The position numbers and the translations under genes were made by a program. DNA of 64,000 bases. Origin: Hippophae tibetana. Its lineage: Eukaryota > Streptophyta > Magnoliopsida > Rosales > Elaeagnaceae. Below the pieces are notes generated by a model, which did not search any database, was not told the DNA's origin, and saw only the letters and a program-made list of their open reading frames with translations. Shown in pieces: positions 47,601-59,565 of this stretch (positions within the stretch are counted from its first letter, which is position 1; every line of letters begins with the position of its first letter). The stretch spans positions 51,669,452 through 51,733,451 of the forward strand of contig CM072811.1 of assembly GCA_037013495.1 (NCBI GenBank), read 5' to 3'.

Positions 47601-48240
47601 ACATATGATTGCCTTATGCCCTTATCCATTGCCTTTACTCTTTAGCCTAAGTTAGGGTGAAAATGTGAAATAGCCTACGAGGCACTAGCGCTCTTATTGT
47701 ATGGAAACAAAATAATAATAATAATAATATCAATAATTATTATTATCAAGACTTCACTTATTTTAGAGTTAAGTCTCCAAATATTTGTTATATTTAATAC
47801 ATAATCATAATTTTAATAGTAAATAAATTAACACTTACATATTTATTCTTCTTTTCTACTTTTCTTTGCTATTTTTTCCCCTTCATTGCTCCCACTATAA
47901 ACCTCTAATTTCTATTTGATTTATTTTCCTTTATCAAAATTCTTGCATATAATTATCATATTGACACATAGTCCATACAGATTAATCTTGATATTTTATT
48001 ATTAAAATGAAAAAAATATCAAGTATATTAACATTAACAGATAGTATTCAAAGTATTATATTTAAGATTTTATCTTGTTTTTCATTTTTTAGTGAAAAAA
48101 TACTTTATGTATTCAGATAAAATGTCAAATCAAAGTTAAATTTGCACGTGTTTAATGTTTATTTTATTTTTTGTTTGTTTGTTAAAACTTCAATTTTATT
48201 TGATATCATATCATGATTATTCTTGAGAAATTATCCTACA
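44541..48240. other. Intergenic DNA with microsatellites and one dispersed repeat
   Basis: No gene supported. An AT microsatellite lies at about 44,615-44,647 and AAT units at about 47,709-47,738. Positions 46,560-46,930 resemble the repeat at 28,960-29,990, sharing gaatttaataagtatttt and ttaaatggataagtatgaatc. The stretch 45,300-46,380 is less A+T-rich and ends with tataaaaacctgaatactc, as in the right part of some copia LTRs, but no partner was found. Confidence 0.45.
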
Positions 48241-49870
48241 TCACAACAAGAAAAATTGTGCTTGGTGTAGAACGCTTTCCTGGAATTTTTGGTATTATAT
48301 TTTTCCGAACAAAAAATTGTTGAAAAAGTAGAAATTATTTTCAAACAATATTTTTAATTGTAGAATATTTTTATTTTTCAAGAAAAAATTGTCAAAGTAG
48401 ATTTATGAGCAATTTTACCGACAAAATTTGTCAAGGAACATTAATTTATACCAACAAAACATATATGTCGTAGGAAGACAATATTTGGTATTTTTTTTAA
48501 AAAAGGTTTGATAAAAAATTGTATACCGCAAAATGTTTTGGGTGAAAATTTTGTTGTAGAATAAGAATTCCTTAACAAATTAAGTCTTTATCGCATAAAT
48601 TTTTATAGAAAATTAAGTGCTTGTCACAGAACATTAGGAGAAGTATTGTATATTTGCCAACAAAACTTTGTTGGAAAAAAGTAAAACATATTTCCATAAG
48701 TACTTTTACAAAAAGAAAAAAAAAAGTTACGGAGAAATCAACTTATTTAAAATGTAAAATCATTACTTGCTTCGAATAAAAATTATTAAAATGTCAAGTG
48801 GTAATATATTCTCATGTTTTGTGTTATCAGTTGTAATGTAATACCCTTTTCACATCAAATATGAAAAAATATATCAATGCAAAACTTATATTATATATTA
48901 TCCAATGCATTATAACAACAAAGTGATAAAATATTTTTTTATTGAAACAACACGCAAATTTTCTAAAGATTATATAATAATAAATTTTTTTAAAAATAAA
49001 TATTACACTTATTAAAAAATAAATAAAGTTATGCATTCACATCGTATAAGAGGAATGATAATACAATAAAATTATGCAGTTAGATTGAGAATTAAAATAA
49101 CTAAAATGTTTCTATCTCCTTCCCCCTCCAACAAAAAACAATCATAACATAAATCACATTAACATTCATGAACCCATGCATCTAGATTTACACTGGATTG
49201 TTCCTATTACATTTTCATAGTTAAAATATTTGTCATTGAAAAGTTTTTACCACTATTTGTCTTCTATTTTTGCAATATTCTTTCAAAAAATTTCCAATAA
49301 AATATATTGTTTTTGAAAATTCATTCCTTACAAAATTGATTATCCTTGAATATTTTTTCCTGCAAAATCATTTGTCTCTAAATATTTTTCCTTACAGATA
49401 ATTTGTAACTAAATATATTTTTTGGTATAAAATGATCTGTTTTTGGACATTTTTGCCTTTAAAAATATTTGTCAATGAATTATAAACTTTTCACAGATAA
49501 AGAAATTTTGCAACAAATTTTTAAATTTTTTCAACAGACAAAATGTAACTTTTGCCTACAAATGTTTTTGTCGTTAATAAAATACCTTTTGCTATGAAAC
49601 TGAATTTTGTCAAAAAAAAAAAAATGCTTTCTACAACGATAATATTGGGACGAAGACGACAAGAAAAAAAAATTATCGAGTAAACATTTTCCCAAAAAAT
49701 TCAAGGCTTTTTTTTTCTTTTCCAAAAAGTCGTTTATCGCTAAAATATTTTTCTTTTGTAACGCACTTTTTTAACAAAAACTCAATATTTTTCATATATA
49801 TCCACCTTATGTTATCTCGTATACTCAATTGCAAAACTAATTGCAAAGAGATATCCAATTAATATAAACT
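48241..49870. repeat. Possible non-autonomous CACTA-like sequence
   Basis: At 48,241 the words cacaacaagaaaaattgtg resemble the CACTACAAGAAAA ends of plant CACTA elements. The following 450 bp, and the region 49,200-49,680, are rich in variants of gacaaaattttgt, as in subterminal repeats of such elements. A clear inverted right end and a 3-bp target duplication were not found, so the call is weak. Confidence 0.3.
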
Positions 49871-51330
49871 GGGCATATGTGTAAAGAAAATTTGTTAGTT
49901 TTTGTCTAACCCGTTCTTGTTGATTTTTTTTCTGAATTGTTTTACTTTTTTTTTAGATTCTTTGCTTGGATTGAATTTTATCTTTTTGAATAAAAAATAT
50001 ATATTCTATTGAAAACATAAATAAGTAAATTTGATTAGAAAATGGATGCCTGCTTGTATACATTAAAAAAAATGGTAAAATTAGTTCACCTCTTCGTCAA
50101 TGCACGGTTGAAGTTGTTAAAATGACAAACCATGCTTCTTAAAATACTAATCATGTGTTAGGCATGTAATTGTTCTATTAGACATTTAACGGTTCTTTTA
50201 AAAAATGTCATGGGCATGATTTTGTTTCCCAAGTTACGGGACTCTAATATTATTAATGAAACTTGGTATCATACAAAAAAATAAAAAATTAAAGCATCCA
50301 ATAAACTTCTCATAATTACTAGACTATAATGATTTCACGTAATAAAATAAACTTAAACAAGTGGCCACTCTTTTACATTATTAATGGATAAAATATATAC
50401 TATATATCTTTATCTCATATATATATATATATAATTTAAATAATATATTTATATGATTCGAACATATAACTTAAACAAAAAGAGAAACGAGTCTTACTCT
50501 AGATCACTAAACAAATCACTATTTATATAATCAAGATTCCGATAATTACGACGAAGGTATAATGTTCAAAGAAAACACATGACTCTAAGGATAAGCCTAC
50601 ACAGAAGACCAAATATAAACATTAAATCGAAGAGATGCCTAGCAAGTTGGATGTTGACGACCTAGCCCAAATATAGAGAAAATGTAATATCTCATCCCGA
50701 AATGAGATGATGTCTGTCCCACGCCATCTTTGCTAGTAGATGATCACTCTACAAGGTAATGGGTAATCCATTATGTAGCGTTCAAATTAGGACTCACATT
50801 TCCATTTTCCAAATTAGTAGTTTGTGCCCTAAATACTTTTGACATCAACCTTGCCCAATTCAACTCAAATGGATAACAAACTCGTTTGTGTCTCTCTGTT
50901 GTTGCTAGGAAACATAGGGTGGATTTGATAGGTGAGGAAATAAAATGCATCTACTGACTTAAGAAAAATGCCTCGATAAAGGTAGGACATATATTTCAAC
51001 TTTGGTTGGGCATGAGCTACACTTAAAACTCCCCAATATCGCCTTGGGTTGGAAGGAAAAATATTTTTACATCATAATAAACATTTAGGGTGATGGGGCA
51101 AAGTTTCCAATCCACGCCACATAAAATCACAATAAGTTGGATCCTTATGGTAAAGAAAAGATCAGGACGATCAAGCTTCAAAGCACCAATAATGAGATTT
51201 ATAAACATATCTTGACTGCAAATAGTTTTAGGAACTTTGATGTATAGAGGGGTATAGCGATGACTACATAGGTTATTTTTTATAATGGGATACAAAAGTT
51301 TAACGATCTAGATTATAAACCAACTAAGTT
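49871..51330. other. Intergenic DNA; right part probably transposon-derived
   Basis: The left part is A+T-rich. From about 50,560 the composition becomes gene-like, and the minus strand has an open frame 51,295-51,023 containing LDRPDLFFTIRIQLIVILCG. I do not recognise it. It may belong to the transposon-derived material on its right. Confidence 0.35.
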
Positions 51331-51589
51331 CATTTATTTTTGTAGGCCCATACAAGTATGGACTTGGAATTCCTAATTGATATGTCACGTGTTCACGACT
51401 TGGAGCCTACTATGCTAAGGATAACCCACATTTTGCTTTCACTGATTAAAGATTCAATTCCCCAAGAAGATGAGCCTATACAAGTTCCTCTTCCATCCCC
51501 ACCCGACCAATAAAGCATCCCCAGCTCGTCGACACTACCACCTCTTTTTGCGACTTTTAAGAAAATATATTGATTGAAACTTTAACTCT

Positions 51590-52131
51590 CCCTATCCATG
51601 CCATGGATTTAGATGACTTTGAATTTGATGAAGTCATTTTGAAAGATATCATAGTGTTAAACACCTTAGTAACATATTTTGACAAGGGCGTCTTCGGGTG
51701 ACCTAAGCTGATGATGGACCTCTACAGTTACTTTGGTAGTGACGTTGAACGAGTTAGAGTTAGGGAAGCCTGTAAGGATAAAAATGCCCCTAACGAGGAT
51801 ATAATGGTTGATCTTCTATTAAAGGTAAACTCATATCCTTTCTCTACTTTGTTATTTTACCCTTATTTTATACTCCATTATTTTATGTTGCTTATTTCTA
51901 ACATTTGTTTTTTATTAGGTTATGGCACTAGCTATAAAAGGCGAGCTCTTGCTCAAGGCATACAAATGCGAGGTGCAAGAGAGTTTCTTACAAATAGCAA
52001 AGTACCAGAAGTTCGTAGAGGACAAAGATGCTTTCCTAGTTGATAACGAGGCCAAGATTCTGAGTCTTGAGAGCAATGTACTTGATATGTCTAAAAAATT
52101 GAAAAAAGAATATAATTATGCCTACAAGTAA
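51590..52131 (+). pseudogene. Intron-containing transposon-type gene remnant with coiled coil
   Basis: A first exon reads MDLDDFEFDEVILKD, then a stop, then DLYSYFGSDVERVRVREAC up to DIMVDLLLK at 51,824, followed by donor gtaaac. The acceptor ttattag ends at 51,918 and the next exon (51,919-52,131) reads VMALAIKGELLLKAY, then SFLQIAKYQKFVEDKDAFLV and a heptad-like stretch to a stop. The layout resembles plant 'putative gypsy type transposon' proteins with a C-terminal coiled coil, but similarity is by pattern only. Frames downstream to about 52,400 are broken by many stops. Confidence 0.45.
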
Positions 52132-54040
52132 GGTAAGACAACAACTCATTATGGGGAGGAATCCAAGGCTATAACGAGCTCTCTTAGAGACCATATACCT
52201 TTACTGAAGGTGAAAAATAAGCTCGTTATCTGACTTGTTGGAGACTTTGAAAGTGGAATGTAATAAAGCTTATAGTAGTATGATGAGCTTCGTGATAAGT
52301 AGCCTAAAGACTCAGGTTGAGAAGTTGGACCTGATTATTCCCTACTTCACTTTGATGTAAGCTTTTCAAAGTAGTAATAGTAAAACACCTTCTGCCAGTA
52401 CCTCACTACCCTTACCTTGCTCAAAAGAGACAAGTTAGAAAGGACATGTGGAAGGACAAATCAAAGAAGCCATCACGTAATGAGTATTATTTACTTGTTT
52501 TTGTAAGCTTCTTTTAGTGCAACCTTATACTTCTATGATATCACCGTCAATACCTAAGTGATTGATAGTCTTCTGTTTTAGGACTTTACTTTTTCTATGT
52601 GTTGGCTCTTTTGTAAATGAACTTTGTACATCTATTACATGTTTTGAAATGTGTACAAGTAGAATTCATGTTACATTTGAACTATATAAACACTTGAATT
52701 TTATCTTGTAGTTATTGATTGCTACATTTAATGTACTTAGTAATATTTCTCTATTTATATCCTGCATTCTATCGTTTTGATTTCCTCAATCTTGAAATCT
52801 CCTCATTAATAAATCTTGATTTTGAGTCTATAGTCTAAAATTTGAGTCCAATAATTAAAAAGTAGTTTATACTTGGCTAAAAAACTAGCCTGTAATGGAT
52901 TGAAACTAGACCACATAATCTATACCATATGGAATATTCAAAGGTATACCTTGATAATCTGGTAGAAACGGGGTGGTGCTTTTCTTACACCTTAAACTTC
53001 TTTTGAAAAGATAATAAAGGTTGCCCCATTTCATCATCCTTAAGTGAAAAAGTGAATCAAATACCTTAACTGCCCATCCCATTGGTGGAACAAAATATGA
53101 GCTCTCCCAACCTCTTTACTTCTATGAAGGAGTTAGAAAAATATTCGGCCTTACATATCCACCCTACTTCCACCACTGAGTTAGGCAATGATGTGGGCTA
53201 CTTACCCATCCTATTACTATGGAATAGATTGGTTCCTCTATTATGGTAAAAAGTGACCAATTGATAGGGTTTGAAACTCAAGGTGAACTACTCCTATTGG
53301 TGGAATTTGTTAGGCTGTACATAGGTGAAATCTTTCTTCTTTCTAAACGGGATAAAAGTAGTGAATTGGGTAGCCTATTTGCAAACAGAATGTTTATCAA
53401 CTCTGGTGCGTAGGATGACCTCTATCATCACTTTAGGGTTCCAACTAATCACTCTACTATATATGCAACCCAAAAGAGAAAAAAATAGGACTATATGGTA
53501 TTTTATGGTAAGACATGTTCTTTATGTAAGTAGGCTTTTGTCTTAGTATTTTTTATTTTAGAATTTCCATCCATAATGTTGTTTTGTTTGTATTTCGTAG
53601 TCCATATCCTTTACCATTGGTTCTAAACAAGAAATGAAGACTTCTGGTGAGGCTTTCAAATTTGTGGATCAAAAGCTTTGTGAACTTAAGGCCTTTTATG
53701 AAGCTATGGAACAAGATTTGAAAGAGTGATGAATAATCTAACCAGGACACAACATTCAACGAGATGAATACAAAGAGAAGTTGGATGATCTATGTAAATT
53801 AATTGAGTACTGTAAACAAAGAGCATTGAAGAAGGATACTTGTAAAGCACATATTTTCGAGAGTACTAGCTCGCATCCCATCTATAAAGGTAATATGTTC
53901 TAATTGTGACTAGTTGTATTAACTCATCACTCTTTCCTTTTTAACTAGTAATGCAATAAGGTACTTTTTTTGCAAGCCAAAGTTAAATTTCCTTGATATA
54001 CAATTTTTTTAAAGAGAATGTCCACCTTTGAAAACTCAAG
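52132..54040. other. Gene-like composition but no supportable gene
   Basis: Short open pieces occur on the plus strand near 52,990-53,560 and 53,600-53,750, all broken by stops. They are probably further fragments of the same transposon-derived gene family; I could not identify a conserved motif. Confidence 0.35.
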
Positions 54041-55265
54041 ATTCTTTCTTAGGATAAGGTTAGGCCTCTTATACCTGTATCCCAAGTGGAGATTCATTTG
54101 GCCACCTCACTTCATACTTGGGGGTTATCTCATTCATTTGGTCACCTAACCATTGCATGTGCATCCTAAAGAGGGGGTTTCACTTTTGTAAACTTAAGAC
54201 CTTTTTCTTAGGATGTATGTCATTCCTCTTATACCTACATACCAAGTGGGGGGGGATCTATTTGGCCACTTCATTCTATTCTTAGGGTTTATTGCATTAT
54301 CTTTTTGTGAGACATGCGACACAAAAATGTGAAATTGAATCCAACCCTTACATATGCATTCCAAAGAGGGGGTTTACTTTTGTGAATTCAAGACCGTGTC
54401 TTAAGATGGATGTTATGTCTCTTATACTCACATCCCAAGGGGGGTCCATTTGGCCACTTCATTCCATACTTGGTGGTTATCAAATTATCTTTTGTGAGAA
54501 AGGAGACATATAAGGGTGAAATTGAATCCAACCCTTGCATATGCATCCCAAAGAGTGGGTTTACTTTTGTAAACTCAAGACCCTTTCTTAGGATGGACAT
54601 CTCTTATACCAGCATCCCGAGCAAAGGGTTTATTTGGCCATCTCACTCCATACTTGGGGATTATCATGTTATTTTATTCATGAGACAAGAGACATACAAG
54701 GGTGAAATTGAATCTAATCCCTTGTATATGCATCACAAAGAGTAGGTTCACTTTTGTGAACTCAAGACACTTTCTTAGGATAGGTATCATGCCTTTTTAT
54801 ATTTGTATCCCAAACGAGAGGACTCTTTGGCCAACTCACTCCATACTTGGGGATTATCACATTATTTTATTCATGAGACATGAGACATACAAGGGTGAAA
54901 TTGAATCCAATCCCTTGCATGTGTGTCCCAAAGAGGGGCTTCACTTTTGTGAACTCAAGACCTTTTTTTAGGATGAGTGTCACACCTATTATACCTACAT
55001 CCCAAGTGGAGGGATCCATTTGGCCACCTCATTTCGTACTTAGGGCTTATCACGCTATTTTATTCGTGAGATAGAAGACATAGAAGGCTAAAGTTGAATC
55101 CAATCCCTTGCATATGCATCCCAAAAAAGGGTTCACTTTTGTGAATTCAATACCCTTTCTTAGGATGGACGTCATACCTCTTATACTTGTATTCCAAGTG
55201 TGGAGGTCCATTTGGCCACCTCACTCCATATTTGGGGGTTATCGAGTTATTTTATTTGTGAGATA
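54040..55265 (+). repeat. Tandem array, about 6.5 copies of a ~190-bp unit
   Basis: The word ttaggatg or a variant occurs at about 54,049, 54,208, 54,401, 54,588, 54,775, 54,968 and 55,160, so spacing is 159 once and then 187-193. Each unit has ctcttatacc, then atttggccacctca, then acttgggg, then gagacatacaagg, then gaatccaatccc, then cttttgtgaactcaagacc. Copies are perhaps 80-85 percent alike. Open frames across the array give a repeated peptide with SNPCICIPKSGFTFVNSRP, but the unit is not a multiple of three and frames differ between copies, so it is not coding. Confidence 0.9.
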
Positions 55266-55539
55266 AGTGTAGATACTCAAAAGATGGATTCAAAATGTTT
55301 TCATTCATAATATAACATTGCTTATAAGTAATATTTATTTAAAAGTTTTCCATTCCAACTCAATTCTTCTCTTCTTCCATGATTTTTTATCCAGAAGATG
55401 AAGCATTTTTCATGAAAAAATTGTAACAACTTCTCGATCTCTCTTGTTCTTATTTTATTTCTTTTATCTCATCCATTGTGGGATACTTGATAAGTTGATG
55501 AAAATTCAAAGGGAAAGGTCTCATCCTGTGACCCACAAT

Positions 55540-56215
55540 AGACCCAAGATTACGTTATATGCGATGTGGTATTTAACATCATAAAATTAGTGAGTACATT
55601 AACCTTTTCTTTGGAGACTGAGAGTTATAGCTTACCAACTGACACGATCACATTGCCATTGAAACCTATTAATGGAATTTGTTATTGTGTAATATCTTTA
55701 GGATCTATTACCATGACCAGTAGGGTTGGTCTGTATAAAAATTTGAAGATACCATTTTCCACCAATATTATACGTATCTCACAATGAGCAATTTTAACCT
55801 TAATGACCAAAGGATCATCAGAAGGTGGTAAAACCTCCCTTATTTCGAAGATAATTGGAAGCACTAGTCCTTCTCATCTAAGAGTATAAATGGGTTGACG
55901 TGTATATCTGGCTTCCCTAGCGTATCTTTTTTCTTGAATCATGAGAGTAGCTTGATATTGTAGGATCGTCGTGTATAGTAGGGATTACACACACATCTTC
56001 TTATGAGAGTTAATTGGGCATATTGTCTTCCCTTTGATGAGGATTGTGTTGCATAAATTTCCTTGAGGATTTACCTCCCTGCTTTCTCTTTTTGAACCTC
56101 TATTTCTATCCACAAAGTCTCTAAAGTGTCATAAGATAAAATTTGCTCAATCTCAAAGGTGCCTACAATCTTTCGTCCAATGACTTGTGCCCTTATGGAA
56201 GGCACAATATGATAA
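55540..56215 (-). pseudogene. Ty3/gypsy gag-protease remnant
   Basis: On the minus strand the zinc-finger motif CAFHKGTSHWTKDC (CX2HX4HX4C) is at 56,206-56,165. Further along, KRYAREARYTRQPI is followed by LPPSDDPLVIKVKIAH and then IILVENG at about 55,768-55,751, where plant gypsy proteases have LVDTGSS: the catalytic Asp is Glu here. YNVILG near 55,560 corresponds to the YNxILGR end of the protease. Several frame changes and stops lie between. No reverse transcriptase or integrase was found to the left; the tandem array starts there. Confidence 0.75.
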
Positions 56216-57960
56216 TTCTATGAAAGTAGAGTCATCAATACACTTTTTTGCTTAATATTTGTTCATTTTATTTAATAAATAGTCTTTTGGGGTTAAAAAT
56301 ATTAAAATATAAACTTTATAGTAAAAAAAGATGAAAAATATATTTTCTAGAATTTTTATATATTTTTTATGAATTTTTTAATGGACTACTAATCAAAACA
56401 TGGCATGTGAATGCCATGTATGCGAAAAGGACAAATTTGAGCATACCTCGTGTACCAGATGACACAATCGTTGCCATGTCAGTAAATAAGAACCAATTGG
56501 AGCACGCCAAATGTACTAGCTAAGGCAATCGTTGTCATATGTTGCTATAGCATTAACTTCGAGTTTTTGCCAAGAAGTCAATGAAAATTCCATGCGTCAT
56601 CACGAGATTCACCTATTCGTTCCATTAAAGTGCCATGCAATATGGATCAATAAATATTAGAGTGCCCTCTTCGCTATCTCAGTCCACATTGACTAATACC
56701 ATTTTACCTTGCCATGCATCATGTGCCAATTCGTTCCATATTCCTCACTTGTCATGTGTCATGATCCAATTAGCTAGCATTCTTTAATTTCCCTTTTTTT
56801 CATATCAATTTTTGTTTTTAAGTTGATTTAACTGTCCATATTCCATCTGAGCCTAATTTAATCCACTGATTTCAATAGAAACCACACATGCATTGTTATA
56901 AGATTCGTCCGTTTATTCTATCAAAGTACCATGCAATTCGGATCAATAAATCGTAGAGTTCCATTTATCGTTGATTCAGCCCGTATTGACCAACATTGTT
57001 CTGCCTTGCCACATGTTGCACGTAGATTTGCTCTGTGTTCATCACTTGCCAAGTGTCATAATTCAATTGGACAATGATTTTTAATTATCCTTTTATCTCA
57101 AACTTTTATCTGAAGCTTATATGATGATCCAAATTCCAATTGAACCTAATTTAATCTACTAATTTCAACATAAACCACACACAACCTTTTTTTGCAATTA
57201 TTTTTAGCTTTTTTGGTGCCAAGAAGAGAAAGATAAGTTCAAGAAGAGATATAATTTGGTGAATATTCAATAGAAGATTGGTGCTATAATTTAAAAGATT
57301 GATTAAAAATATGATATTGTGAATTCAATCATATCTAGCTAATTTATTAATATATGTGTCTTATAAACCCAATTTTTTATATGTAATGATATAATATTTT
57401 ATCCAAATTGTGATTTTAATTTAATTATATTATTTAATCTAATTTTTATGCTGTTAATTGTTTAGTCATAATTGATCTATAGATACAATTAAATAGATTT
57501 GAGAAAATTATTTAATTGTTTATCTTGATTAAATAACATACATAGGTTCTACGTAGATATGTATGATTCTTATGTATGTGACCCATACTTTATGAAGTTA
57601 ATGAATAATTTACAATTTAATTGACATGAGAGTATGATTACATTAATTAATAAATTGTGTATAATTTACTTAGAGAAGAATACATATTAGATTAGATTCA
57701 ATTAATGATATAATTAATTCGTAATTATATTGGAGGATTTTAGTGGTTTATGTACTTAAAAAATTGGAGGATAGATTATTCCTAGATATTTTCTTACTTG
57801 ATAATTTTGAGTTAATTAATTACTTGTTATTTATATTTAGTTCTTTTAATTTTGTTTTCTTAAAACACAATAAATTGATATTTATTTTTTTGTTTTAAAA
57901 TTAATTTATAATAATATAATCTCCACAAAAATGATCTTTTTTTTATCATTATATTACTTG
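56216..57960. repeat. Noncoding block with two sets of direct repeats
   Basis: Positions 56,439-56,560 hold two copies, 61 bp apart, of a motif starting gagca and containing acaatcgttgccatg or caatcgttgtcatat. Positions about 56,605-57,182 hold two copies, about 296 bp apart, of a block containing ccatgcaa, then cggatcaataaat, then catgtgtcatgatcc-like words, then cctaatttaatc and accacaca. From 57,200 the DNA becomes plain A+T-rich. Confidence 0.75.
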
Positions 57961-58500
57961 TTTATAATACATATAATTGTGTGTCCATTGCACACAATTT
58001 GAACAATCATGATACTTATTATTATCTCAGAATGGTGCTTTAATGGGTTATGGCCAACTTACTTGTTTCATTCTCTCCATCCTTTCTACAGCATCAGCCA
58101 AAGATACACGTAACGATGAACTTCTAAATAGAGATAAGGCTTTTCCCCACGTTATCAGTCTTCCCATAGGTACTGCTATTATTTTAAAATGAAGTGGATT
58201 TGGGTATCTATCAATGAAAGACTTCATTTCTTTCTCTTTGTTATTAAGACCAAGATCTTTTTGACGACTTCAGTGCCCTTTCCATGTTGAGAAATTTTTA
58301 GACGTCTTCATAGATTACTTATAAGGAACATAGAGTAGTTTTAGTTAGCTCAATGAATAAACTAGTACCCCTCTTGATTCCTTATGAAAAGCTTCCATAG
58401 CAATAAAGTTTGGACATTAAGAGATTTGTATTTTTTTGTTTTGAATCTTCTTATATAGATATCCATTGTCTCATCATTCTCCTAAATGATGTGATTCATT
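57961..58500 (-). pseudogene. Possible Ty3/gypsy gag fragment
   Basis: The minus strand around 58,250-58,050 reads EKEMKSFIDRY, then frame-shifted pieces ending SLADAVERMKQ, which fit the spacing of gag helices in plant gypsy elements. Stops are frequent. Together with 55,540-56,215 it could be one element split by the noncoding block between them. Confidence 0.3.
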
Positions 58501-59320
58501 TCTGATAACTTTTACATGCATAATTAGTGATGAAATTTTTGATTTGAAGTCTTTTACACTCTTAATAGGTAAGTCCACAAATTATTTATGCGACATTTTT
58601 CGGAAGGTGGCCGCACATAAATTACAGAATATGACATCTCTTTTTTTCTCTATAAAGTATACGATGAACTTGTCATCTTGAAATGAATAATATGAGTTAC
58701 TGGAATTTTTAAACGAGTAATACGAGTTATTGGATTTTTTGCTCCGTTCTAAAGAACACTTTTAAGTGAAAATTTTAAAAGGAGATACTCCCACTTTAAT
58801 GTTAGTTGAATTTAAAAAATAAGATATTAAAAATCTATAAATATCTTTAATATCTTAATTCTTAAACCTAATAAACATTTAATTTTTATACAGTGTTTCA
58901 TTATATTTGAAAAATAAAATGCTATAAATCCATTATCATTTCTAATGTTTTACTTTATTAACTTAATAAATCTTTATAATATTATTACTACATGAAAACT
59001 AATTAATTGAATTATAAACTTATCAAAATGAATGCATACAACACACCATCAAAAATTATATATTTATTTTTTATAATATTAAAAAATTTATTTATTTACA
59101 TAGTAAAAGAATAAATATATATTTTTTAAAATAATATTAAAAAATAAAATTTTATATATAATTTTTTTATGTAATCTAATTAAATTATTTTAAAATCTTA
59201 GAAACCGAAAAATAAAAATGAAAAACCCAAATGAATCTTGGACTCAGAACAGCTTCTTTCTTTTGACATCATCTTCTATTCTTCTTCTCTCAATTTCCCT
59301 TTTTGTTTGTCGCTTAGCTT
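58501..59320. other. A+T-rich DNA upstream of DGAT1
   Basis: No gene seen. It is A+T-rich to about 59,200 and then shifts to the pyrimidine-rich composition of the DGAT1 promoter. Confidence 0.5.
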
Positions 59321-59565
59321 TATATAAAACCGCTTTAACTCTCACACTTTCACCGCCACTTCTTGAAATTCCCCTCACCTTTTCATTTATTCCATTCAAT
59401 AGTCTTCTCTCTCTCTCTCTCTCTCTCTCTCCTTTGCATACACTCCACACAATTCCCAGTTGTTCTCTGTACATTCGCTTTTTAATCTACAGTTTATACA
59501 AAATTCATAGACCTCTCTATATTTTATTGTAATTTTGAATCGTTTGAATCGGTGGTGGTTCTTCG
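59321..59565 (+). promoter_or_regulatory. DGAT1 TATA box and 5' leader with CT microsatellite
   Basis: A TATA box tatataaa lies at 59,321-59,328, about 240 bp before the start codon. A run of about 12 CT units follows at 59,406-59,431. CT tracts close downstream of a plant TATA box are usual in core promoters and leaders and can affect expression. The repeat is likely to vary in length between plants of the species. Confidence 0.7.

Noticed and set aside
54410..54971. Open frames in the ~190-bp array read as a repeat protein
   Set aside because: The period is not a multiple of three and the peptide appears in different frames in successive units; it follows from the tandem DNA.
59218..59532. 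104-codon frame upstream of DGAT1
   Set aside because: It spans the TATA box and CT tract and is a low-complexity product of the promoter.
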